This document shows, piece after piece, positions 1 through 6,907 of a stretch of DNA of 64,000 nucleotides (its first letter is position 1; every line of letters starts with the position of its first letter). The translations under genes and the position numbers were made by a program. Under the pieces are notes generated by a model, which searched no databases, was not told the origin of the DNA, and was given only the letters and a program-made list of their open reading frames with translations. This DNA comes from GMQP-bins7 sp963776565. Its GTDB lineage: Bacteria; Actinomycetota; Thermoleophilia; Gaiellales; Gaiellaceae. The DNA lies in assembly GCA_963776565.1 (NCBI GenBank), contig CAVZNF010000015.1, positions 248,001 to 312,000 on the forward strand, in the 5' to 3' direction.

Positions 1-142
1 GGATACCAGCGTTGGATTAGTAGAGGCGCTTCCGGCACGTGCCTCCCGAAAGAGACGACGCACAGCGCGAATCGCGAGCCCCCTACGCTGGCTAGGCGGT
101 TCCCGGTGGTCCCGGGGGCACGCCTCTACCCGCTGGTACCTC
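1..142 (-). ncRNA. candidate structured RNA (nested helices), family not recognised
   Basis: No protein family fits here, but the bases fold into nested long-range helices. Bases 4-11 pair perfectly with 131-138 (8 bp), 20-28 with 121-129 (9 bp), and 78-83 with 114-119 (6 bp); a tight hairpin sits at 66-69/73-76, and 34-43 is a palindrome. That is a closed, branched fold of about 140 nt. Pairing alone cannot give the strand. I favour minus because it would follow the O-methyltransferase gene and because a strong ribosome-site-like motif precedes it at 171-186. It lacks the hallmark sequences of tmRNA, RNase P RNA and SRP RNA. It may continue beyond base 1. Confidence 0.42.
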
Positions 143-186
143 CACTGCCCGTACTGTCATCACTCAAGCCGGACCACCTCCTTTCC
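126..186 (-). promoter_or_regulatory. extended Shine-Dalgarno motif with 13-codon ORF
   Basis: On the minus strand, 186-171 reads GGAAAGGAGGTGGTCC, which is complementary to nearly the whole 3' end of 16S rRNA. Nine bases after the GGAGG core a TTG codon (167-165) opens a 13-codon frame that stops with TAG at 128-126, inside the 3' arms of the two outer helices of the RNA candidate. An overlapping ATG frame (160 to 92, 22 codons) is too far from the motif. This could be a leader peptide or a ribosome-sensing element; no product is recognised. Confidence 0.3.
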
Positions 187-265
187 GCGGTAATGCCAGC
201 ATACGCACTGCGAGCGGATGGAGGAAGGGCCGAGATTCGTTCAACGATTCGCGCCGTGTCCGAGG

Positions 266-859
266 TCAGGTACTCGCAAGCACGACGGACAGCTCGAGCC
301 CGCGGTCGAGCGGCACCGTGACGCTCGACAGCGTCGGATCGGCCTGGCGTGCCGCCGAGTACGCGCCGAGCGTCTCCGCGTGCGAGAGGACGTTGTCGGC
401 GATCACGAGACCGCCTGGCTCGAGCAGCGGTCGCGCGAGGCCGAACAGCGTCTCGTAGTCGTCCTTCTCTGCGTCGAGGAAGACGAGGTCGAACGTATCT
501 TGGGTCGCCTCCAGCGTCCGCAGAGCGTCGCCTTCGACGAGCTCCGCCCAGTCGTCGAGACCCGCGTCGGTGATGTTTGCTCGCCAGGTCGCGCACTTGA
601 CCGGGTCGTGCTCGAGCGAGACGAGACGGCCTCCGAGCACCCGCGCTCCCGCCGCGAGCCAGATCGACGAGTACCCGCGCGAGCCGCCGATCTCCAGGAC
701 CTCGATCCCCGCCTGGCTCGCGGCCAACGCGAACAGGAACCGCCCGGTTGTCGCCTCCACCTGGCGTGACCGCTGACTGGCGGGAACACCGGCCTCGCGT
801 TCAGCAGCGTCCTCGGCCTCGAGCCGCGCGAGGACGGCGAGCACCCGCTCGTCGAGCAT
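266..859 (-). CDS. class I SAM-dependent O-methyltransferase (family 3)
   Basis: About 197 residues, the usual length for the caffeoyl-CoA/catechol O-methyltransferase family (COG4122). The SAM-binding motif VLEIGGSRGYSSIWLA is near residue 55, an acidic LDAEKDDYE segment (metal/substrate region) near 130, and LVIADNVL near 152. The ATG at 859 shares one base with the TGA of the Rieske gene upstream (TGATG); a GTG at 862 is the alternative. It is the last gene of the suf-led minus-strand run. The substrate cannot be read from sequence. Family assignment is secure, physiological role unknown. Confidence 0.85.
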   Translation of the reverse strand: MLDERVLAVLARLEAEDAAEREAGVPASQRSRQVEATTGRFLFALAASQAGIEVLEIGGSRGYSSIWLAAGARVLGGRLVSLEHDPVKCATWRANITDAGLDDWAELVEGDALRTLEATQDTFDLVFLDAEKDDYETLFGLARPLLEPGGLVIADNVLSHAETLGAYSAARQADPTLSSVTVPLDRGLELSVVLAST

Positions 860-1167
860 CACTCGGGAACCTCGACGACGATCACGCCGTCCTCACGCAC
901 GGATACCGGGAAGATCGGCACCGCCTCGAACGCCGGCAGCGACATGGGTATCCCGCTCTCGAGGTCGAAGCGCGAGCCGTGTCGCGGGCAGACGACGACG
1001 CAGGCTTCGGGCTCCCAGTCGCCTTCGCACAGCGGCCCGTCGTCGTGGGAGCAGCGATCCTCGATTGCGTGGAGCTTCCCTGCGCAGTTGTAGACACCGA
1101 TCGTCAGCGTCCCCGCCTCGACCAGCCGCATCTCGCCGGGCGCGAGCCGCCCGACCTCGATCTCCAC
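859..1167 (-). CDS. Rieske-type [2Fe-2S] ferredoxin-like protein
   Basis: A 102-residue single-domain Rieske protein. Cluster ligands are visible as RCSHDD (Cys-x-His) near residue 39 and CPRHGSRFD (Cys-x2-His) near residue 60. No signal peptide or membrane anchor, so a soluble electron carrier of the non-haem dioxygenase ferredoxin type is likely. The GTG start at 1167 overlaps the TAG of sufU by one base, so it is translationally coupled to the scaffold gene. Small Rieske genes accompany suf operons in several actinobacteria; the partner enzyme is not in this window. Confidence 0.85.
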   Translation of the reverse strand: MEIEVGRLAPGEMRLVEAGTLTIGVYNCAGKLHAIEDRCSHDDGPLCEGDWEPEACVVVCPRHGSRFDLESGIPMSLPAFEAVPIFPVSVREDGVIVVEVPE

Positions 1168-1601
1168 TACTCCAGCACCAGCTCGTTGCTGGACGTGCCC
1201 CACTCCTCGGGAAGTGGCGTGCCACGCGCCTTGTGCAGCGCGAGCTTGAGCACGCCGAGCCCGAGAATGGCGCACTTGAGCCGCACCGGCGTCAGTGGGA
1301 TGCCGAGCTCGTCCAGGAGCTCTTCCTTCGGCATCGCCGCCACCTCCTCAGCGGTCCGTCCCTTCACGAGGTCGCTGAGCATCGAGGTCGCGGCCTGGCT
1401 GATCGCGCAGCCGCGGCCGTCGAATCCCACCTCCTCGATGACGCCGGCGTCGTCGAGCCGCACGGAGACCAAGATCTCGTCGCCGCAGAGCGGGTTCTGA
1501 CCCTCCGCCCGTGCGTCCGCGGGATCGAGGAGCCCGTGGTTTCGCGGGTTCTTGTAGTGGTCGAGAATCAACTCTCGATACAGCTGGTCGAACTCGGACA
1601 C
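1167..1601 (-). CDS. sufU: SufU-type Fe-S cluster assembly protein
   Basis: A 144-residue IscU/SufU-fold protein that, in Gram-positive SUF systems, accepts sulfur from SufS through a zinc-bound site and passes it to SufBCD. It starts with an EFDQLYRELILDHYKNPRN-type helix, then shows the ligand residues LCGDE (Cys and Asp), GRGCAISQAATSM and RLKCAILG, so all three Cys and the Asp are present. The GTG at 1601 lies 2 nt past the sufS stop. It sits between sufS and the Rieske gene. Confidence 0.93.
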   Translation of the reverse strand: MSEFDQLYRELILDHYKNPRNHGLLDPADARAEGQNPLCGDEILVSVRLDDAGVIEEVGFDGRGCAISQAATSMLSDLVKGRTAEEVAAMPKEELLDELGIPLTPVRLKCAILGLGVLKLALHKARGTPLPEEWGTSSNELVLE

Positions 1602-1603
1602 GG

Positions 1604-2872
1604 CTAGCCGAGGCTCTTCTTCGCCTTGTGGAGACCCTCGACGAGGCGGTCGACCTCTTCCTGGATGGAGTACAGGTAGAAGCTCGCGCGAACCGTCGCG
1701 GTGACGCCTAGCTTGGACATCAGCGGCTGCGTGCAATGGTGGCCTGCGCGAACGGCCACTCCCTCCCAGTCGAGCACCTGCGCAACGTCGTGCGGATGGA
1801 CGCCCTCCACGTTCAGAGAGACGATGCCGGCGCGGCGCTCGGGAGACGGGCCGTAGGTCGAGATCCAGGGAAGCTCTCCCAGTCGGCCGAGCGTGTACTC
1901 GACGAGGTCTCGCTCATGTGCCTCGATGCCCGCGAGGCCGGCGTCGAGCACGTAGTCGACGGCCGTGCCGAAGCCCACAGCCTCGGCGATCGCGGGCGTG
2001 CCCGCCTCGAACTTGTAGGGGAGCTCGTTCCAGGTCGTCCGCTCCATCGAGACGGAACGGATCATCTCGCCACCGAGGTTGAACGGCGCCATCGTCTCGA
2101 GCAGCTCGCGGCGGCCCCAGAGAGCGCCGATCCCGCTCGGCCCGCACATCTTGTGCGACGAGATCGCGAGGAACTCGCAGTCGAGCGCCTGGACGTCGAT
2201 CGGTCTGTGCGGCGCAGCCTGCGCGGCGTCGACGACCATGATCGCGCCGCGCTCGTGCGCCCACGCGGCCAGCTCCTGCACGGGATTCACCGTGCCGAGC
2301 GTGTTCGAGACCAGGTTGGAGGCGACCACCTTGACGGTGCCCTCGCGCTCGATCTCGTCGAGCGCGTCGAGGCGAAGCTCGCCAGACTCGTCGATCGGGA
2401 TGGCCTTGAAGCCAGCTCCCGTGCGACCCGCCACGTACTGCCACGGGACGAAGCTCGAGTGGTGCTCGAGATCGGTCACGACCACGAGGTCGCCCGGGCC
2501 GAGGTTGTCGAGGCCCCAGGCGTACGCGACGAGATTCAGCGCCTCGGTCGCACTGCGCGTGAAGATCACCTCGCGTTCCGATGGCGCGTTCACGAATCCG
2601 GCCACCTTGCTGCGCGCCGTCTCGTATCCGGTCGTCGCGCGCTCGGCGAGCCGGTAGACGCCACGGTGGACGTTCGCGTACGAGTGCTCGTAGAAGTCGC
2701 GCATCGCATCGAGCACCTGGCGCGGCTTCTGCGTCGAAGCAGCCGAGTCGAGGAATGCGACCGGCTTGCCGTTGACGAGCTCGTCGAAGACGGCGAAGTC
2801 GGCGCGCAGACGATGCGCGTCGAGCTTCGGTTCGGTCGTCACGGCCACGTTGCCATCGTACCCCTGCCGCAT
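1604..2872 (-). CDS. sufS: cysteine desulfurase SufS
   Basis: PLP-dependent class II cysteine desulfurase that supplies persulfide sulfur for Fe-S assembly. About 422 residues from the ATG at 2872; GTG codons at 2848 and 2842 are possible shorter starts, since the conserved region begins at KLDAHRLRADF. Seen motifs: FLDSAASTQKP near the N-terminus, TDLEHHSSFVPWQ, the PLP lysine in SSHKMCGPSGIG, and the catalytic Cys loop RAGHHCTQPLM near the C-terminus. The next gene, sufU, starts 2 nt past the stop. Confidence 0.95.
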   Translation of the reverse strand: MRQGYDGNVAVTTEPKLDAHRLRADFAVFDELVNGKPVAFLDSAASTQKPRQVLDAMRDFYEHSYANVHRGVYRLAERATTGYETARSKVAGFVNAPSEREVIFTRSATEALNLVAYAWGLDNLGPGDLVVVTDLEHHSSFVPWQYVAGRTGAGFKAIPIDESGELRLDALDEIEREGTVKVVASNLVSNTLGTVNPVQELAAWAHERGAIMVVDAAQAAPHRPIDVQALDCEFLAISSHKMCGPSGIGALWGRRELLETMAPFNLGGEMIRSVSMERTTWNELPYKFEAGTPAIAEAVGFGTAVDYVLDAGLAGIEAHERDLVEYTLGRLGELPWISTYGPSPERRAGIVSLNVEGVHPHDVAQVLDWEGVAVRAGHHCTQPLMSKLGVTATVRASFYLYSIQEEVDRLVEGLHKAKKSLG

Positions 2873-2876
2873 CGCC

Positions 2877-3488
2877 TCACCCGAGGTCGACGCGACCGTT
2901 CGTCGATGCACGCTCCGCCGCTCGCCGAACGCGCTGCGCGGTGAGGACAGCGTGCTCGAGAAGCTCCTGCACGAGCTCGATCCGTCGCCGCTCGGAGACC
3001 TCGCGTAGGAGCACGAGCTTGTCGTCGTGAGGCAGCTCGACCTTGCCCGCGAGCGCGAAGGAGAGCTGGGGCAGCGCAGGATCCGGAACCTCGACCTCGC
3101 TCCCTGTCAGCTCACGCAGAACACCGAAGATGCGCAGCGCCTCCTCGATCGCGGCCGCATCCGGCGCGTCATCCTCGTCGTGAACCGGCAGAACCCGGCC
3201 CGTCTGGAACGATCGGCCCTCGGTGAGCTCGTCGAGGCGGAAGCGCTCGCCGCCCTCGACCAAAATGTTGAGCCGCCCGTCCTCGAAGCGGGTGAGGACC
3301 TCGGAGATCCGCGCCCGTGTCCCGACATCCCGAATCCCGTCGTCGTCCGCATAGACGAGGCCGAACTCCGTGTCGGCGTCAAGGCACTCGTCGATGAGCT
3401 CCTTGTAGCGGTCCTCGAAGATGTGGAGCGGGAGTTGCTCGGTCGGCAGCAGGACGATTCCGAGCGGAAACAGTCCGAGCTCGACCAT
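2877..3488 (-). CDS. LON peptidase substrate-binding domain protein
   Basis: 203 residues that match a stand-alone Lon N-terminal (PUA-like) domain: LGLFPLGIVLLPTEQLPLHI at the start and FEDRYKEL following are the family signature. No ATPase or protease domain follows, so it is not Lon itself. Such proteins are widespread in actinobacteria, with function mostly unassigned (suggested roles in protein quality control). It lies between msrB and sufS in the same orientation, 4 nt from the sufS start, so it is probably co-transcribed with the iron-sulfur genes. Confidence 0.85.
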   Translation of the reverse strand: MVELGLFPLGIVLLPTEQLPLHIFEDRYKELIDECLDADTEFGLVYADDDGIRDVGTRARISEVLTRFEDGRLNILVEGGERFRLDELTEGRSFQTGRVLPVHDEDDAPDAAAIEEALRIFGVLRELTGSEVEVPDPALPQLSFALAGKVELPHDDKLVLLREVSERRRIELVQELLEHAVLTAQRVRRAAERASTNGRVDLG

Positions 3489-3517
3489 GGTCGAAGCCTA
3501 CGCGCGCGGCGCTGGGC

Positions 3518-3916
3518 TCACTCCGCGGGCTTGTGCTCGAGCGCGGCGGAGTTGATGCAGTAGCGCAACCCGGTCGGCTGCGGGCCGTCGTCGAAGACGT
3601 GGCCGAGATGTCCGCCGCACGACGCACACATGACCTCGGTTCGAACCATCCCATAGCTCGCGTCGGTCTCGGTGACCACGCTGTCGAGCGTCGACGGCTC
3701 GTAGAAGCTCGGCCAGCCGCTTCCCGACTCGAACTTCGTGTCCGAGCGGAAGAGCTCCGTGCCGCATCCCGCGCAGCGATAGATCCCCGGGGAGTGCTCG
3801 TCCCAGTAGGCGCCCGTGAATGCGCGCTCGGTGCCCTTGCGGCGGAGGATCTCGTACTGCTCAGGCGTGAGTCGCGCCCGCCACTCCTCGTCGGTGAGCT
3901 CGGTCTTGGTCTCCAT
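3518..3916 (-). CDS. msrB: peptide-methionine (R)-S-oxide reductase MsrB
   Basis: A 132-residue MsrB that repairs methionine-R-sulfoxide in proteins. Two CxxC zinc pairs are visible (CAGC near residue 48 and CASC near 97) and the catalytic cysteine is in RYCINSAAL near the C-terminus. GSGWPSFYEP is the substrate-pocket signature. The ATG at 3916 is chosen because family homology starts at TDEEWRARLTPEQYEI. No signal peptide, so cytosolic. Its place among Fe-S assembly genes suits an oxidative-damage repair theme, which is inference. Confidence 0.95.
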   Translation of the reverse strand: METKTELTDEEWRARLTPEQYEILRRKGTERAFTGAYWDEHSPGIYRCAGCGTELFRSDTKFESGSGWPSFYEPSTLDSVVTETDASYGMVRTEVMCASCGGHLGHVFDDGPQPTGLRYCINSAALEHKPAE

Positions 3917-3936
3917 GTGCCGAGGGTACCTGCGGG

Positions 3937-4575
3937 TCAGAGGACGACAAGTGACAAGGCGATGAACTGTGTCGCAGCGGCCGCGACCACGAGAAGATGG
4001 AAGATCTCGTGAAAGCCGAGCGTGGCCGGGAAGGGATTCGGCCACGTCGTCGCGTAGGCGAGCGCGCCGACGCTGTAGAGAGCGCCACCGACGATCACCA
4101 GCACCGCCGCAGCTACGCCCAGCGCCGGGAAGAGCTGCGGGAAGAGGATGAGCCCGACCCATCCGACGCCGAGGTAGGCGACCGCAATGAGCCACCGCGG
4201 AGCCTCTATCCAGACGAGGTTCAGGACGATTCCCAGTGCAGCGCCCAGCCAGACGGTCACGAGACCCACGAGGCGAATCGTGCCGTCGAACGCGACAAGC
4301 GCGAACGCGGTGTAGGTCCCCGCGATGAAGACGAAGATCATGGCGTGGTCGAGGCGTCGGGCCCGTAACCGCGCCGAGGGGCTCCGCCACGGAAAGCGGT
4401 GGTAGAGAGCGCTCGCACCGAACATCGCAGCTAGCGCGACCGCGTACACCCACACCGCGAAACGCTCGAGGTACCCGTCCGCGAGGAGGACGAGGAGCGT
4501 CCCTGCGACGACTGCAGCGACGAATGCGTACTGATGGAAGACACCGCGTAGTCGGGGCTGCACGACCTCTGTCAT
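3937..4575 (-). CDS. hemolysin III / TrhA-family membrane protein
   Basis: 212 residues with about seven hydrophobic segments and the PAQR/hemolysin-III signature: RGVFHQYAF at the N-terminus, GASALYHRFPW near residue 55, RLDHAMIFVFIAGTYT near 75, and GFHEIFHLLVV near the C-terminus. These His, Ser and Asp residues form the zinc site of the superfamily. Bacterial members are linked to membrane energetics and fluidity, not to haemolysis as such. Start ATG at 4575. It is 20 bp from msrB and 23 bp from sufD, in the same orientation. Confidence 0.9.
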   Translation of the reverse strand: MTEVVQPRLRGVFHQYAFVAAVVAGTLLVLLADGYLERFAVWVYAVALAAMFGASALYHRFPWRSPSARLRARRLDHAMIFVFIAGTYTAFALVAFDGTIRLVGLVTVWLGAALGIVLNLVWIEAPRWLIAVAYLGVGWVGLILFPQLFPALGVAAAVLVIVGGALYSVGALAYATTWPNPFPATLGFHEIFHLLVVAAAATQFIALSLVVL

Positions 4576-4598
4576 CGACCGATGATGCCGGATCCGAG

Positions 4599-5753
4599 CT
4601 ACGCCTGCGGAATGCGCGCTTCGAGTGCCGCCGCGAGGGCGTCGCGCACCGACTCGAGCTCGACCCGGTCGAGAACGTCCTGGAAGAAGCCGCGCACGAT
4701 CAGCCGCTCCGCCTCGGCGCGGGACAGCCCGCGCGTCATGAGATAGAAGAGCTGCTCGCGATCGACCTGGCCGAGGGTCGCCCCATGGGTGCAACGGACG
4801 TCGTTCGCCATGATCTCGAGCCCCGGGATCGAGTCGGCATGTGCCGACTTCGACAGGAGCAGGTTGCGGTTCTCCTGGTACGCGTTCGTCTTCTGCGCGC
4901 CTTCCTCGACGCGGATCATCCCGCGCCAGACCACCCGTGCGGTGTCGCGCAGCGCACCCTTGAACGCGAAGTCGGACGTCGTCGACGGCGCGATGTGCTC
5001 CTGGAAGGTGTCGTAGTCGAGATGCTGCGTCCCGTCGGCGAAGTAGGCGCCGGTCACACGCGAGGTCGCACCCTGCCCCGCGAGGTCGTTCTGGATCCGG
5101 ATCTTGCCCTTCGCGGAGCCGAAGCCGCCCGTGACCCAGTCGAGCTCCGCGTCGCGCTCCACCCGCGCGTGGTGCGACGCGAAGTGCCACGTCGCGCGCG
5201 AGAGGTTCTGGACGGATACGTACTCGACCTTCGCGGCCTGCTGTACCACGATCTCGACGGCAGCGTTCGAGTACGCCGCAAGCTCCGGCGAGGCGGACGC
5301 GTACTCCTCGATGAGCGTGAAACGGCTCTCGGGCTCCGCGACGACGAGCAGGCGCCAGAAGAGCGAGCCGCCTTCGACCGAGTTCGCGATGCGCACGTAG
5401 AGCGGCTTCTCGAGGACGACTCCGCGCGGCACGTGCACGAGCAGCCCGTTGGTCCACATCGCCGCGTTGTGCGCCGCGAACTTCTCGTCCCAGCCGACGA
5501 GCGAGTAGAGGAGCTCGTGATCGTCGGGGAGAGGCTCGAAGCGGATCCCATCGGGAACCGACGCGATCTCGATGCCGGCCTCACCCACGTAGGCAACTCC
5601 GGCCGCATCGAGCTCGAGCATCGTCGGCGGGGACGCGATCTCCGTTGCGCCGTTCGCCGTCCACGCGTCCGGATCAAAGCCCTTGAGGTCCGTGAAGCGC
5701 CAGTGCTCGTCCTTCGTCGTCGGAAGGGGCAGCGCCGCATACTGCTCGCGCAT
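4599..5753 (-). CDS. sufD: Fe-S cluster assembly protein SufD
   Basis: 384 residues, SufD-like. The N-terminal segment DEHWRFTDLKGFDPDAW and the C-terminal beta-helix region with CTHGATLGQVD and QLFYLMTRGLSRAEAERLIV are characteristic of SufB/SufD, which form the scaffold with SufC. ATG at 5753 is preceded by AGGGA at good spacing; upstream in-frame extension enters the VOC gene and is not homologous. Compared with sufB (474 residues) it lacks the longer N-terminal region, as usual for SufD. It is separated from sufB by three VOC genes. Confidence 0.93.
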   Translation of the reverse strand: MREQYAALPLPTTKDEHWRFTDLKGFDPDAWTANGATEIASPPTMLELDAAGVAYVGEAGIEIASVPDGIRFEPLPDDHELLYSLVGWDEKFAAHNAAMWTNGLLVHVPRGVVLEKPLYVRIANSVEGGSLFWRLLVVAEPESRFTLIEEYASASPELAAYSNAAVEIVVQQAAKVEYVSVQNLSRATWHFASHHARVERDAELDWVTGGFGSAKGKIRIQNDLAGQGATSRVTGAYFADGTQHLDYDTFQEHIAPSTTSDFAFKGALRDTARVVWRGMIRVEEGAQKTNAYQENRNLLLSKSAHADSIPGLEIMANDVRCTHGATLGQVDREQLFYLMTRGLSRAEAERLIVRGFFQDVLDRVELESVRDALAAALEARIPQA

Positions 5754-5760
5754 GGCTTCC

Positions 5761-6126
5761 CTAGTCACGGGGCGCATACCTCCGATGGAGGAGAAGCGAG
5801 TTGCCGTCGGGATCCTTGAAGAACGCCATGTGGCATACCCCGGTGTCGAGGGTCTCGCCGTCGAACTCGACACCGTTTGCCTCGAGCTCTTCACGCGCGG
5901 CGGCGACGTCCGGGACGCGAAGCGCGACACCCGCCGGGCTTGGCGCGAAGGGCTGACCGATGCTCGACGGGTCGAAGATGTCGAGCGTCACCTGACCGCA
6001 TGCGAACTCCATGTTGCTGTGGCCCTCGGTCTCGATCTCGAGTCCGAGCACGTCCGAGTAGAAGTGCTTCGCCCTCGGAATGTCCTGGGTCAGGAACGAG
6101 ACGAAGTCGACATGCTCGACCTGCAT
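5761..6126 (-). CDS. VOC (glyoxalase/bleomycin-resistance) family protein, copy 1
   Basis: A 121-residue single vicinal-oxygen-chelate protein with two beta-alpha-beta-beta-beta modules. It begins VEHVDFVSFLTQDIPRAKHF and ends with the segment DTGVCHMAFFKDPDGNSLLL followed by HRRYAPRD. The ATG at 6126 shares one base with the stop of copy 2. All three neighbouring copies share SGVC/TGVC, DPxGN and HRRY near the C-terminus, so they arose by tandem duplication. Substrate unknown. A role in detoxification or redox sensing beside Fe-S assembly genes is inference only. Confidence 0.85.
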   Translation of the reverse strand: MQVEHVDFVSFLTQDIPRAKHFYSDVLGLEIETEGHSNMEFACGQVTLDIFDPSSIGQPFAPSPAGVALRVPDVAAAREELEANGVEFDGETLDTGVCHMAFFKDPDGNSLLLHRRYAPRD

Positions 6127-6515
6127 CACGGGGTCGTCCCGTCGAGGTAGGGCGCGTAGCGGCGGTGAATCGCGAGGCCGTTCCCGTCCGGGTCGAAGAA
6201 CGAGGCGCCGTTGCAGACACCCGAGTCCCAGGTCTCTCCCTGGAACTCCACGCCCGCTTCGCCGAGCCGTTCCTTCGTCGCCTCGACGTCGGGAACGCGA
6301 AGGACGATCGACCCGAACGGAAGCGGCGCGAACTCCATCCCGAAGTCCTCGGGCGTGACGAGCGCGAGCGTGACGTTCCCCGTCTCGAACTCGAGCCAGG
6401 TGTCGGTCGAGTTCGGGTTCCGCTCGAGACCGAGAGTCTCGCCGTAGAACCGAGCGGAGCGGTCGCGATCACGCGTTGGCACCGCGATGAAGTCGACGCG
6501 CTGAACGTCTGTCAC
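6126..6515 (-). CDS. VOC family protein, copy 2
   Basis: 129 residues starting at GTG 6515, which overlaps the TGA of copy 3. Conserved elements are VQRVDFIAVPTRDRDRSARF at the start, RVPDVEATKERL in the middle and WDSGVCNGASFFDPDGNGLA before the HRRYAPYLDGTTP tail. The DGTTP ending is shared with copy 3 but not copy 1. The length is typical of a one-domain VOC protein that dimerises to form the metal site. Start choice rests on translational coupling and on the alignment with its two sisters. Confidence 0.85.
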   Translation of the reverse strand: MTDVQRVDFIAVPTRDRDRSARFYGETLGLERNPNSTDTWLEFETGNVTLALVTPEDFGMEFAPLPFGSIVLRVPDVEATKERLGEAGVEFQGETWDSGVCNGASFFDPDGNGLAIHRRYAPYLDGTTP

Positions 6516-6907
6516 GGCGTCGTCCCATCGGGGTACTGCCCATAGCGGCGGTGGAGAAGGATGCGGTTGCCGGACGGATCGCTGACGCCGGCGCCGTTGC
6601 AGACTCCGGAATCCCACATGTCCGCGACCTCGAGACCCGCCTCCTCGAGCTTCGCTTTCGCAGCCGCGACGTCGGCGACCCGGAGTGCGATCGTCGACGG
6701 TGGGAGCGCCGAGAACTCGTAGTCGTGCGTATGCGGCGTCATGACCGCGAGCGTGACGTTCCCGGCCTCGTACTCGACCCAGTCGTCCGCCGGAGAGTTC
6801 GGGCTCCGGCGAAGACCGAGCAGCTCGCCGTAGAAGTGGTTCGCCGCGTCGATGTCGGTCACCGGAACGCGGATGTAGTCGACGCGCTCGACGCCGATCT
6901 CAGCCAA
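6512..6907 (-). CDS. VOC family protein, copy 3
   Basis: 131 residues. Begins IGVERVDYIRVPVTDIDAA and carries GLRRSPNSPADDWVEYEAGN, RVADVAAAKAKLEEAG and WDSGVCNGAGVSDPSGN. The only usable start is TTG at 6907, which overlaps the sufB stop (6902-6900) by 8 bp, so translation probably depends on sufB. It is the copy nearest sufB. The family fold is clear; the substrate is not. See the other two copies for shared C-terminal residues. Confidence 0.82.
   Translation of the reverse strand: MAEIGVERVDYIRVPVTDIDAANHFYGELLGLRRSPNSPADDWVEYEAGNVTLAVMTPHTHDYEFSALPPSTIALRVADVAAAKAKLEEAGLEVADMWDSGVCNGAGVSDPSGNRILLHRRYGQYPDGTTP

Noticed and set aside
171..186. Plus-strand similarity to the 3' end of 16S rRNA
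   Set aside because: Only about 19 bases resemble 16S; no upstream helix 45 or rRNA sequence is present. The minus-strand ribosome-site reading explains it better.
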